Shown in pieces: positions 48,899 through 58,100 of a stretch of 64,000 bases of DNA (positions within the stretch are counted from its first letter, which is position 1; each line of letters starts with the position of its first letter). Origin of the DNA: Oscillospiraceae bacterium (GTDB lineage Bacteria; Bacillota; Clostridia; Oscillospirales; Oscillospiraceae); contig JAFUNI010000013.1 in NCBI GenBank assembly GCA_017482385.1, positions 1-64,000 of the forward strand, read 5' to 3'. Both the position numbers and the translations under genes were made by a program. The notes below the pieces were generated by a model, which had not been told where the DNA came from, searched no databases, and saw nothing but the letters and a program-made list of their open reading frames with translations.

Positions 48899-50206
48899 TT
48901 ATTTCAACAATTCTGTCAGCACCCGGCCGTCAGCCTCGGGCATAGTTTCTCCCAGCACGGCAGCCAAGGTGGGCGCAATATCCACAGCTTTGGCATTTTT
49001 CAAATAAGCGCCGTCCTTAAAGGCAGGGCCGTGAGCCAGGAATACAGGCTGGGGTCCTCTTTCCGGGGTATGGCCGTGGGTGCCCTTGAGACCGCCGTTG
49101 GCCAGCGGCACAACAGGATGTTCTGCCGTCCAGGAATTGGCAAAGCCATAGCCATCCTCAGCTTCCACCATAAAGCTGTAGGGGCCGTTTTGACCGTACT
49201 GTTCCAGCAGTTCGTCCTTGGTGTAGATCTTACGGATACCGTACTTGCCGCTTTCCTGCAGCTCCTGCAAGAAGGCATAGACCTGGTCATACAGCTTTTT
49301 CTGGGTATTGTCCACCAGGTGGACAGTTGTAGAGAAACCGTTTGCCTGGGAATAGGCTTTCCAGTTATAGATGCCGCCGTTGGGTGCAACCTCCAAAAGG
49401 CCGGCTTCCCGGAACAGCACATTCAAATGGATATACTTGGTCATATCCATCTGACCGTGGTCGCTGAGGATGACAAAGTTGGTGTCCTCATAAACACCGG
49501 CATCCTCCATAGCGGCGATCACATCGCCCAGCCATTCGTCGGTGCGGTCCAGGCCCTTGGTGATCAAATCGCCGAACACACCGCTCTTATGCCGGAATGT
49601 ATCCAAAATGCAGTTATGGACTAAGATCACATCCGGCTGCTCGTTGCGGATCAAGCTGCAGGTACAGCCCATCAGGAAACCGTCAAACCGGTCAGCCAAA
49701 GGCTCACGGCCTTCCTTTTTGGGGAATAAATGCATATTCTCCCGGATAACCTTGCGCGTGGCTTCATTGGCGCCCTGCTCGGCAAATATCTCCTCCACGT
49801 GGTTGATCTCATCGGGATAGTAGAAGAAATACTCGTTGATAATGTAGTCCACATTGGGGTTATTAGCGGTAATGGGCCAATATACAGAGGCGGTGGTACA
49901 ACCTGCCCGCTTAGCAGCAGCAAAGATATCCTCCACATACACCCAGTTGCTGTTGGTTGCCCAATGGGAAATGCCGTCATTGAAAGTCTTCAGCTGGAAG
50001 TTGGCAAACACACCGTGCTTGCCGGGATAGCAGCCGGTCATCAATGTGGTGTGGGCAGGATAGGTGCTGGCGGGGTAGACGGTGGTAACACCCTCTACCT
50101 CAGCACGCTTTTCCATAATCTTCTTGAAGTTGGGCTTTTGGGACAGGTAGGCAATATCCTCGTGGACCATTGCGTCCATAGAGATCACAAAAAGCTTTTT
50201 CTTCAT
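48899..50206 (-). CDS. NPP-type phosphodiesterase, copy 2
   Basis: A 435-residue paralogue of the product encoded at 47574-48884, with the same layout: Asp11, Thr48 (ASTYPAHTT), NCILDTFRHKSG, LSDHGQMD and GTHGHTPE. Its ribosome binding site (GAGGGAT) lies inside the last codons of the DUF1667 gene. The substrate-facing segments between residues 70 and 180 differ from copy 1 more than the metal-binding parts do, which suggests different substrates rather than simple dosage. It arose by tandem duplication. Confidence 0.88.
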   Translation of the reverse strand: MKKKLFVISMDAMVHEDIAYLSQKPNFKKIMEKRAEVEGVTTVYPASTYPAHTTLMTGCYPGKHGVFANFQLKTFNDGISHWATNSNWVYVEDIFAAAKRAGCTTASVYWPITANNPNVDYIINEYFFYYPDEINHVEEIFAEQGANEATRKVIRENMHLFPKKEGREPLADRFDGFLMGCTCSLIRNEQPDVILVHNCILDTFRHKSGVFGDLITKGLDRTDEWLGDVIAAMEDAGVYEDTNFVILSDHGQMDMTKYIHLNVLFREAGLLEVAPNGGIYNWKAYSQANGFSTTVHLVDNTQKKLYDQVYAFLQELQESGKYGIRKIYTKDELLEQYGQNGPYSFMVEAEDGYGFANSWTAEHPVVPLANGGLKGTHGHTPERGPQPVFLAHGPAFKDGAYLKNAKAVDIAPTLAAVLGETMPEADGRVLTELLK

Positions 50207-50209
50207 TGC

Positions 50210-50566
50210 TTATCCCTCAATAGCCTTTGTTGCAACAATGTCAACACCGGTGCCGCAAATATTGGCAACCACCACATCGTAACGGTTAACAGGTGCCTTC
50301 ACGGTAGCTGCACGGATCACTTCCATGCAATCGAACAGCTTTTCCTTGGGAACAGGCTTGTTGGAACGGACAGGCAGCAGATCGTTTTGGCCATCCAGCT
50401 TAACGAGCGTAGTCAGAATGCGGACGGGGTGTGCAAATTCTGCGCTGGCATATTCTAAGCCCCGCTTACAGCCCTGGCCCTCGACAGACAGGATCTTATC
50501 ACCCTCGCCCTCTACCTGGATGTGGCAGCCACGGGGGCAGACTGTACAAATGATTTCCTTTTTCAT
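50210..50566 (-). CDS. DUF1667 protein
   Basis: A 118-residue protein with the N-terminal cysteine motif IICTVCPRGCHIQV and a later GQGCKRG, four cysteines likely to hold an iron-sulfur centre. DUF1667 genes are commonly found as the third member of a set with a GlpA-like flavoprotein and an NAD/FAD oxidoreductase, as here. It probably passes electrons within that complex. AGGAGG precedes ATG 50566. Confidence 0.9.
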   Translation of the reverse strand: MKKEIICTVCPRGCHIQVEGEGDKILSVEGQGCKRGLEYASAEFAHPVRILTTLVKLDGQNDLLPVRSNKPVPKEKLFDCMEVIRAATVKAPVNRYDVVVANICGTGVDIVATKAIEG

Positions 50567-50570
50567 AGCA

Positions 50571-51833
50571 TCAGTCCTCCTTGATAACTTCTACGGTCAC
50601 GGTATCGCCGGTGAGCTTCTCCGTGGCAACGTTCACATGGCACATTTCGCCGGGGTTGACCCGGAATTCCTTGGTGCTGGCAATGACTTCGTCACCGCAG
50701 CGGGCAATCAGCTTGACGCCCAGCTCCGGCTGCAGAACACGGAAGTACAGGCTTACCTTGCCGCCTTCCTCATTGGCATCTACTGTCTGGGGACACAGGT
50801 AACGAACATTCCGGCCGGTGACACAGGTAACAGTCTTCTGCTCACCTGCCAGCTTGCCCATTGCGTAACGGGCTGCGTACTTACCGGCACGGGAGCTCTC
50901 CTCACTGACGTTATCCACCAGGTCGTTGACGTGGACAACGTTACCGCAAGCGAATACGGAAGGTGCGGAGGTCTGCATATACTGGTTAACAGCAGGGCCG
51001 TTGGTGATGGGGTTGATGGCAATGCCGGCCTTGCGGGTCAGCTCGTTTTCGGGCATCAGACCTACGGAGAACAGAACGGTATCGCACTCCACAAGCTCAG
51101 CCTTCTCAGCGATGGGCTGCTTCTTCTCGTCAACAGGGGCTACCCAAACGCCGGTAACACGCTCGTTACCCTCGATACGGGTGATGGTATGCGCCAGCTT
51201 CAGAGGAATGCCGAAGTCGTCCAGACACTGCACTCTGTTACGGGTGAGGCCTGCCAGGTAGTCCATCAGTTCGACCACCATAACCACCTTGGCGCCTTCC
51301 AGGGTCATACGACGGGCCATGATCATACCGATATCGCCGGAGCCGAGAATGACGACCTTCTTGCCCACCATAATGTTCTGGCGGTTGACCAGGCGCTGGG
51401 CAGAGCCGGCGGTGTACAGGCCGGCAGGACGGGTACCGGGAACCATAATGCTTGCGCGGGTCTTCTCACGGCAGCCCATAGCCAACACGATGCTCTTGGC
51501 CTGCACCTGGGTCAGACCGTAGCGGCTGCTGGTGCAAATAACTTCATTTGTCTCGTGGTTGACTTCCAGGACCATGGTGTCCAGCATATAGTCAACGCCC
51601 ACTTCCTTTGCCTTGTCCACGAAGCGGCCATAGTACTCAGGACCGGTCAGCTCTTCCTTGAAACGGGTCAGACCGAAGCCCGGGTGGATACACTGCTGCA
51701 GAATGCCGCCCAGCGCATTGTCACGCTCTAGGATCAGCACCTTTTCTGCGCCCTCTTCCTTGGCGGCAATGGCTGCTGCCAAGCCGGCGGGGCCGCCGCC
51801 GATAATTGCTACATCACATTTTACATTATACAT
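50571..51833 (-). CDS. NAD(P)/FAD-dependent oxidoreductase, partner of GlpA-like protein
   Basis: A 420-residue pyridine nucleotide-disulfide-type flavoprotein. The FAD-binding GGGPAGLAAAIAA is at about 12-24 and the NAD-binding GSGDIGMIMARRM at about 164-176, with FACGNVVHVND closing the FAD site. There is no redox-active CxxC near the first motif. It probably takes electrons from the GlpA-like dehydrogenase and the DUF1667 protein and passes them to NAD or another carrier. GGGAGG precedes ATG 51833. Confidence 0.9.
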   Translation of the reverse strand: MYNVKCDVAIIGGGPAGLAAAIAAKEEGAEKVLILERDNALGGILQQCIHPGFGLTRFKEELTGPEYYGRFVDKAKEVGVDYMLDTMVLEVNHETNEVICTSSRYGLTQVQAKSIVLAMGCREKTRASIMVPGTRPAGLYTAGSAQRLVNRQNIMVGKKVVILGSGDIGMIMARRMTLEGAKVVMVVELMDYLAGLTRNRVQCLDDFGIPLKLAHTITRIEGNERVTGVWVAPVDEKKQPIAEKAELVECDTVLFSVGLMPENELTRKAGIAINPITNGPAVNQYMQTSAPSVFACGNVVHVNDLVDNVSEESSRAGKYAARYAMGKLAGEQKTVTCVTGRNVRYLCPQTVDANEEGGKVSLYFRVLQPELGVKLIARCGDEVIASTKEFRVNPGEMCHVNVATEKLTGDTVTVEVIKED

Positions 51834-51848
51834 ATCGCTGCACCTCCC

Positions 51849-53288
51849 TTAGCGGGTAGAACCGGTAACCATATAGGAGCCGGCATTGTTCTTGTTGATA
51901 TCGGTAGGCTCGCAGCCCAACTCACGGGCCAGGATCTCGATGACCTTAGGACCGCAGAAGCCTCCCTGGCATCTGCCCATACCGGCACGGACACGGCGCT
52001 TCACAGCGTCAACACTCCGTGCGCCCAAAGGACGGTGGATAGCATCCAGGATCTCAGCCTCGGTAACAGTCTCGCAACGGCAGATCACATTTCCGTACAA
52101 GGGGTTCTCCTTCACCAATGCATCCTGCTCTTCCCGGGTGCATTCGCTGAACTTTACAATGCCCTTACGCTTGGAGATGAAGTTCTCCTTCAGCTTCCAG
52201 CCAGCGCCACGGGCCAGCAGCTGCTGCACAACATATGTACCCATAGCCAAAGACAGGGTCAGACCGGTGGAACGGACGCCGGACAGGTTTACATAACCTT
52301 CCAAATCGTCCCAAATGTCGAAATTCAATCCCTCGGGGTTACGGTTGGGGCGCAGGCCGGAGTACTGGGTGATGGTATCACGGACATTCACATTGGGAAT
52401 GAGGTTGCGCACATCGGCAGTGATAGAAGCCAGGCCCTCTGCAGTGGTGGACTTATCCAGCTTGGAATCCTGGTCCTCGGCGGTGGGGCCAACCAGCATA
52501 TTGCCGTGGATGGTGGGGCACATCAGCTTGCCCTTGGTGATCTTGGTAGGAATGGGCAGGACAATGTGGTCAACCTGGCAGGAGGTGTTCTTATCCAAAA
52601 TGAAGAACTGACCCTTACGGGCAACTACCTTATACTCTGCCTTACCGACCATCTCTGCGATATCATCGCAGTACAGGCCGGCGCAGTTGATGATGTACTT
52701 GGTTTCGATCTCCTCACCGGTGGTCTGCACGGTCTTGACCTTGCCACCCTCGGTGGTGATGCCGGTGACTTTGGTGCTCAGCAGGAAGCGCACGCCGTTG
52801 GCATAAGCATTCTCTGCATAAGCCTGCACCAGGATAAACGGATCAATGATACTCTCACGGGGAATCCACAAGCCGCCCTTCACCTCGGGGTTCAGATTGG
52901 GCTCCATAGCCAGCAGCTCTTCGCGGGTCTTGTACTCTACATCGTAAACATGGTTCTTGAATGCCTTTTCCTTAATGGCAGGCAGCTTCTCGAACTGCTC
53001 GTCAGTAATGGCGGGCAGGATCGCGCCGATCCGGGCAAAGGGAACTTCCAGATCCTTTACCAGTTCGTCATACATGGGGTTCGCTGCCACAACCAGCTGG
53101 GACTCCAGGGTGCCGGGCGCGGCATCATAACCGGTGTGGATAATGGCACTGTTGGACTTGGAGGCATCGCCGCCCACATCCTCGTTCTTGTCAACTACAA
53201 TGACATCCACTTCGTACTTGGAAAGCTCACGGGCAACAGCGCAACCAACGGCGCCTGCACCGATCACAACCACATCTGTTTTCAGCAT
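51849..53288 (-). CDS. GlpA-like FAD dehydrogenase with [2Fe-2S] tail
   Basis: A 479-residue flavoprotein. The dinucleotide fold VVIGAGAVGCAVARELS opens the protein, and the DAO-type domain runs to about residue 370. A BFD-like [2Fe-2S] domain follows with CRCETVTEAEI and CQGGFCGP. This is the layout of anaerobic glycerol-3-phosphate dehydrogenase (GlpA) relatives that work with a partner flavoprotein and DUF1667. No glycerol kinase or facilitator is nearby, so the hydroxy substrate may be glycerol-3-phosphate or another compound. It is the first gene of the operon, with its own promoter. Confidence 0.9.
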   Translation of the reverse strand: MLKTDVVVIGAGAVGCAVARELSKYEVDVIVVDKNEDVGGDASKSNSAIIHTGYDAAPGTLESQLVVAANPMYDELVKDLEVPFARIGAILPAITDEQFEKLPAIKEKAFKNHVYDVEYKTREELLAMEPNLNPEVKGGLWIPRESIIDPFILVQAYAENAYANGVRFLLSTKVTGITTEGGKVKTVQTTGEEIETKYIINCAGLYCDDIAEMVGKAEYKVVARKGQFFILDKNTSCQVDHIVLPIPTKITKGKLMCPTIHGNMLVGPTAEDQDSKLDKSTTAEGLASITADVRNLIPNVNVRDTITQYSGLRPNRNPEGLNFDIWDDLEGYVNLSGVRSTGLTLSLAMGTYVVQQLLARGAGWKLKENFISKRKGIVKFSECTREEQDALVKENPLYGNVICRCETVTEAEILDAIHRPLGARSVDAVKRRVRAGMGRCQGGFCGPKVIEILARELGCEPTDINKNNAGSYMVTGSTR

Positions 53289-53344
53289 TTTTCATACACC
53301 TTCCTAATTTGTTTTTCGCGTGGGTATAGTATCACCCGGACAGT

Positions 53345-53373
53345 ATAGCACATCGCCACAACATTTGCAAGAC
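53345..53373 (-). promoter_or_regulatory. Promoter of the GlpA-like operon with DeoR-type repeats
   Basis: On the minus strand TATACT lies near 53341-53346 and TTGCAA near 53364-53369, 17 bases apart. Just upstream the sequence has TTTTGC, TTTTGCAAAA and GTTTTGAAAA repeats, similar to the GTTTTGA repeats before the DeoR gene. It is a likely target of that regulator. Confidence 0.65.
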
Positions 53374-53405
53374 CTTTTCAAAACTTTTGCAAAATCCGCA
53401 AAAAA

Positions 53406-53439
53406 CAGGCAGTGCAAATCCGAAGATTTGTACTGCCTG
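53406..53439 (-). terminator. Terminator of the DeoR gene
   Basis: A 15-base stem (53406-53420 with 53425-53439, loop CGAA) is followed on the minus strand by a T-run. It separates the regulator from the operon it precedes. Confidence 0.9.
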
Positions 53440-53443
53440 TATA

Positions 53444-54202
53444 TTATTTTGCCACAATCACCTTAGCACCGGCAGTTTCCAATGCCTTTACCGCCTGGCG
53501 GCTGGCATTGCTGTCGGTAATGACCAGGTCAATTTGGTCCAAAGTGCAGACATTGTTCATGGCTCGCACCCCCAGCTTGGTGGAGTCTGCCAGGGCAATG
53601 GCCTGTCTTGCATTGAGGGCCAGCTGCCGGTGCAGTCTTGCCTCGCCGATGTGGAAATCGGTGATGCCGTTTTCCGTGATACCGCCAATGCCGATAAAGG
53701 CCTTGTCCACATTGAAGTGCACCAAGTTCTCATCTGCCGGAAAGCCGGACAAGGTCAGTTCCTTGGCTCTTACCTGTCCGCCGGGCAGGATCACCGTGCA
53801 TTCCGGGATCTCGCTGAGCGCCACTGCGGTACGCAAGGCGTTGGTAAACACCGTGATAGGGCCGATATTCTTCATATACTGCACCATTGCCTGCACTGTG
53901 GTGCCTACACCTAAATACACTGTATCGCCGGAACAAATCTGCTTTGCCGCCTCCTGGGCAATGGCATTTTTCTGCTGGTAATTCGCCTTGGCACGGCTGG
54001 CATACTCCGGCTCAGCGCTCAGAGAAACATTGAGGGCTGCACCGCCATAAACCTTACGCAGAACACCCTGCTGCTCCAAATAGTCTAAGTCCCGCCGCAC
54101 AGTTTCGATAGAAACGCCAAAGCGTTCCATCAGTTCCGCATTGGTAACTGTCCGCTGCCGGGTGATCAGCTCCATAATTTGACTTCTGCGTTCTAATTTC
54201 AC
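53444..54202 (-). CDS. DeoR-family transcriptional regulator
   Basis: A 252-residue repressor starting at GTG 54202, with GGAGG 7 bases upstream. The N-terminal helix-turn-helix is standard (RRSQIMELITRQRTVTNAELMERFGVSIETVRRDLDYLEQQGVLRKVYGGA). The rest is the sugar-phosphate-sensing DeoRC domain, with YLGVGTTVQAM, TVFTNAL and KAFIGIGGI. Family members release DNA on binding a phosphorylated metabolite, which fits control of the phosphodiesterase/GlpA-like operon directly downstream. Confidence 0.93.
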   Translation of the reverse strand: MKLERRSQIMELITRQRTVTNAELMERFGVSIETVRRDLDYLEQQGVLRKVYGGAALNVSLSAEPEYASRAKANYQQKNAIAQEAAKQICSGDTVYLGVGTTVQAMVQYMKNIGPITVFTNALRTAVALSEIPECTVILPGGQVRAKELTLSGFPADENLVHFNVDKAFIGIGGITENGITDFHIGEARLHRQLALNARQAIALADSTKLGVRAMNNVCTLDQIDLVITDSNASRQAVKALETAGAKVIVAK

Positions 54203-54204
54203 AG

Positions 54205-54245
54205 CAGTTCCTCCCTATGTGTCAAAATCTAAAACATTGTCAAAA
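54205..54245 (-). promoter_or_regulatory. Direct repeats upstream of the DeoR start, likely autoregulatory operator
   Basis: On the minus strand the sequence AATGTTTTGACA, ATGTTTTAG, ATTTTGACA runs between the -10 box and the GTG start. The TTTTGACA repeats resemble DeoR-family operators and recur in part at the GlpA-like promoter. Confidence 0.5.
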
Positions 54246-54258
54246 CATTATCATAGAC

Positions 54259-54287
54259 AGTATGCCACAGAAGCCAAAATTTGTCAA
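54259..54287 (-). promoter_or_regulatory. Promoter of the DeoR gene
   Basis: On the minus strand TTGACA (54282-54287) and CATACT (54259-54264) are 17 bases apart. The promoter is divergent from the methyltransferase promoter at 54299-54327. Confidence 0.85.
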
Positions 54288-54298
54288 GCAATGGGAAT

Positions 54299-54327
54299 TT
54301 GCCAAAACTGCAACTCGATGTTATAAT
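54299..54327 (+). promoter_or_regulatory. Promoter of the 54363 methyltransferase
   Basis: TTGCCA (54299-54304) and TATAAT (54322-54327) are separated by 17 bases, about 36 bases before the ATG. Confidence 0.85.
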
Positions 54328-54362
54328 ACACCCAAACATAACGACCACACCGAGGTGCTATC

Positions 54363-55085
54363 ATGTACAGTGATGTATTTTGTAAAGTTTACAACGAGTT
54401 TGGATGGAATTATTACCCAGAGATATTTGGTCAGCAGCTGCTAACCTGGCTGCAGCGTCGGAATCTCCGCCCCAAAAGCAGTATGGATTTAGGATGTGGC
54501 ACCGGTATTCTGTGTAACATTTTGCACAGCAACGGCATTTGCGCCGCCGGTATGGATTTCTCCGCCGGTATGATTGAAATTGCCAAACAAGGAAATCCGG
54601 ATATCTCCTACGAGGTTGCGGATATGGTCAGTTTCTGCCCGGATACCAATTTTGATCTTGTGACCTGCACCGGAGATGCGCTGAACCACATTTCCAACCT
54701 TTCTGATGTGAAGCGAATCTTTGAGAATGTGCACCGCTACACTTCCCCTGGTGGCTATTTCATTTTCGATATTCTCAACGAACACGAGGTCTCCACCAGT
54801 GAGCCTTTTGAGATGGATTTCAGCGAAACAACACGGGTGTGGTTTCAAATGACCCGCCCGGAAATCAATCAGGTGAATCTAAAAGTTCGGGTATTTGAAA
54901 GCGGTCAGCTCCAGCTCGAAGAGAATATTAGAGAAACCATTCACGATCCAGCTGTAATTTGCAGTTTTTTACAACAAAGTGGTTTTATTGTAGAAAGCTG
55001 TACGGACCGGCTTTTGGAGGACAGCAATCACGGCACCACTTGGTTTATCATTGCCCGTAAGCCTTACAGTATTGCCGACTCTTGA
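54363..55085 (+). CDS. Class I SAM-dependent methyltransferase
   Basis: A 240-residue methyltransferase with motif I SMDLGCGTGILCNIL (about residues 40-54), AAGMDFSAGMIEIA and a VTCTGDALNHI post-motif. GAGGTG precedes ATG 54363. It resembles the protein encoded at 22261-23010 in plan and is probably a small-molecule methyltransferase; the substrate is unknown. It is divergent from the DeoR gene and shares its upstream region. Confidence 0.88.
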   Translation: MYSDVFCKVYNEFGWNYYPEIFGQQLLTWLQRRNLRPKSSMDLGCGTGILCNILHSNGICAAGMDFSAGMIEIAKQGNPDISYEVADMVSFCPDTNFDLVTCTGDALNHISNLSDVKRIFENVHRYTSPGGYFIFDILNEHEVSTSEPFEMDFSETTRVWFQMTRPEINQVNLKVRVFESGQLQLEENIRETIHDPAVICSFLQQSGFIVESCTDRLLEDSNHGTTWFIIARKPYSIADS

Positions 55086-55126
55086 TACATGATCCCAAAA
55101 TCAAATTGCCCTAAATGAAAGGCTAA

Positions 55127-55162
55127 GAGCGGTGACGGATGATTCCGTCACCGCTCTTTTTT
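55127..55162. terminator. Bidirectional terminator
   Basis: GAGCGGTGACGGA (55127-55139) pairs with TCCGTCACCGCTC (55144-55156), then T6. It serves the methyltransferase and the convergent adhesin gene. Confidence 0.94.
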
Positions 55163-55171
55163 GTGTTGCGC

Positions 55172-58100
55172 TTATTCGGCTTCCGTTTGCTTTTTCCAGG
55201 CATTGGCGGTGATGATAAATCCGCCGCAGCTGATGATAAGGAGGGTGAACCACAGGTTCACATGGAACGTATCACCGGTCTGGGGATTGTTGGCGAAAGG
55301 ATCTTCCACGGGGGGCTCAGTGGGAGCTTCCGTAGGAGCCTCGGTGGGGGCTTCGGTAGGAGCCTCGGTGGGAGCCTCAGTGGGAGCTTCGGTGGGCGCT
55401 TCCGTAGGAGCCTCAGTGGGAGCCGTAGTAGGCGCCTCGGTGGAAGCGGTAGTAGGTGCAGTGGTAGCTGCGGTGGTAGGTGCAGTGGTAGGTGCAGTAG
55501 TGGGAGCGGTGGTAGGAATGGTAGCAGGCGGGTTCACAGGGTTCACAACCTCGTTGGAGGTGTAGGGATTGCCGGCTACGATCGCCGTTGCTTCGTTTTC
55601 TACAACTGTGCCTTCTGCATTCTCGTTTACCACTACCTTGAAGGAAACGGTCATGCTGCTCCAGGCGGGAACACCGTTCAGATTCCAGGTGAGCTTGCCT
55701 TCGTTGTAGATGCCGTCCTTATCCGCAGAGCCGTCCACATAGGTCACATACCGGGAGAGGGTGTCGGTGATCTGGACATTCACAGCCGCATCGGTGGCGT
55801 TGGTGTAGGTCAGGGTGTAGACCAGCTCGTCGCCCTTATTGACCTTCTGTCCGTCGATGCTGACGGTGGTGTCTGCAGGAGCGAACACATCCTTCACCAG
55901 GGGATCTTTCACGGTGTGATTGACCACTTCGTTGGTGTAGTAGGTGTTCACGCCGTCCCGGACCACAGCGGTGTTGGGGACGATACCCTGGGTCTCGTTC
56001 ACCTTTACCTGGAAGGTCACGGTGACGCTTTCGCCCTTGGCAACATGCAGGATCCAGCTCAGGTGGGTACCCACATAGCTGCCGCCGTGGGAAGCAGAGC
56101 CTTCCACATAGGAGGTGTGGGCAGGAATGATATCCGTAATGTCCGCTACCACATTCTCACCGGTGTAGTTGGTATAGGTGATGAAGTAGGTGAGGATTTC
56201 GCCCGCGTTAACCTTCTGACCGTCGATGGTCTGGGTGGTGTTACCGGGCTTATAAACTTCCTTCTGGGTGACATCGTCGAAGTGAGCGTTGGTGAATTTC
56301 ACATCGGCAGTGGCCTGTGCAGCAGCAGGAGCGGATGCGCCGGTAACCACATTGGTGATGGCAGCTCTCAGCTGGCCGTCGCCGATGTCGCTGACGGTCA
56401 CAATGAACTTGTGCTGGCTGCGGTCATATACCACATTCTCTGCAGGATCTGCAGTGTCTTCCACGACCAGGAAGAAGTAAGTGCCGGTGGTGTTGAAGAT
56501 ACCCTCGAAGGAGAATGCGCCACTGGGCACCTGCTTGGTGTCCAACAGCTTAGCCGGGTCAATGGCGAAGGTGTTGTCAGTTGCGTAGAGCTTGAAGGTG
56601 AACAGGGTGCCTGCGGGGATCTTGCTGTCGGCATCCACAAGTTCCTTAGTGCCGTTAAAGGTGACCTTGGCATCTGCTGCGGTGTAGGTGTTCTCGAACT
56701 TGATAGCGGTGTTCTCGACATTGGCAGCAGCGCTGAGAACGCCGAGGGCGTCGGTGACGGTCACTTTGACCTCTACGGGGTTCTGAACACCGTCGTAAGT
56801 CACGCCGGGCACATTGCCTGCGACTTCCTTGATGGTGTAGGTGTATTCACCGGCCTTGTCATAGGAAATTGCCTTGAAGGCAAAGCTGCCGTCAGCCTTG
56901 TTCTTGACAGTTTCCAGAAGGGTGTTGCCCTCGTACAGCTCGAAGGAGAACTCGCCTTCCTTGGGTGCACGGCCATGGAGGACCTTGTGGCCGCCCAGGG
57001 CATACTCAGTGGGAGTGGGCTTATAGATATTTTGGAAGGTGACGACCTTGCCCACAGCATCCTCGAAGTAGTAGTTGGCATTTAACTTGCCGGTAGTGCT
57101 GTCGTTGGTGACTTCGATTACCAGGTCATAGATGGTGGGGTCGTAGTACATTCCGTTCAGAACCTTCTTGCCGGTAGCAGCATCGTCAGTTGCGCCGGCG
57201 GGGATAACCTCGAAGATGTCGAGGGCAATTTTGGCTGCTTGGGCAAAGTGAATCTTGCCCTGATAGAGGGCTTCCGCATCCGGGTCAACGTAGGAGAAGG
57301 ACACATTGCCGTCTGCATCGTTCTTGCCCACCATAACGGGGGTGGTGGTGCCGTCCAGGCAGATATGGAAGGTGAAGGCATCCTTTTCCAGGGTCTTGTC
57401 GATCAGCTTCTTCTTGACGATGCCGTTCAAATCCAGGATGAAATCCTCGGGATCATAGGTGTTGGAGAAGTAGATCCAACCCTTGTTGTTTTCCGAAACG
57501 TGGTAAGGGGGTTCCAGTTTTGCCGCATCGTTGTGAGGCGCAATGGTCATAGTAGCGGTGAGCTTGCCTGCCACATCCTCTACGACTACAGTTACGAAAT
57601 ACTGGGCCTCGGAGTATTTCCAGCCGGGCTTTGCGGTGTTTTCCTCGTAAACGATGTAGTAGTGAGTTCCGATCTGCGCTCTGGTGTAAACACCGCTGAT
57701 ACGGGCTTCACCGGCTGCATCGGAGTAAATGGTATTCAGAGGGGTCTCGGGGGCGTTGGGGTCCAGCGGAGTTCCGTTGGCGTCCACCGCGATGGAGCGG
57801 AACTTGAAGCCGGCTGCGGAAATGGTGCTGTCGCCGCCGATGTTGTAGATAATCTTACGGATGTCCATACTGATGGGAGCGGTATCGTAGGTGTTGGTGA
57901 ACTGGGTGACGTAATCCAGCGCGCTGTCACCTACGGTGTTTGTGATCTCGGCATTGTTGCTGCCGATGACCTTAGCTTCCAGCTGGCCACCGTTGTCGGT
58001 AACCACCACATCAAAGGTGTAGATCGTGCGGTCATAGGAAATGTTGTCCACATCGCCCTTCTTCTCGACGACACTGTAGGAATAGGTGCCCTCTTCGGTA

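Noticed and set aside
53289..53400. A riboswitch upstream of the GlpA-like gene
   Set aside because: The leader is too short and shows no conserved aptamer pattern; DeoR-type repeats explain the region better.
55310..55520. CRISPR-like direct repeats
   Set aside because: They are 12-base coding repeats in frame with the adhesin stalk.
55139..57085. A 648-codon plus-strand frame opposite the adhesin C-terminal half
   Set aside because: Its Gly/Ser-rich repeats are the complement of the TEAP-coding repeats; the start lies inside the terminator.
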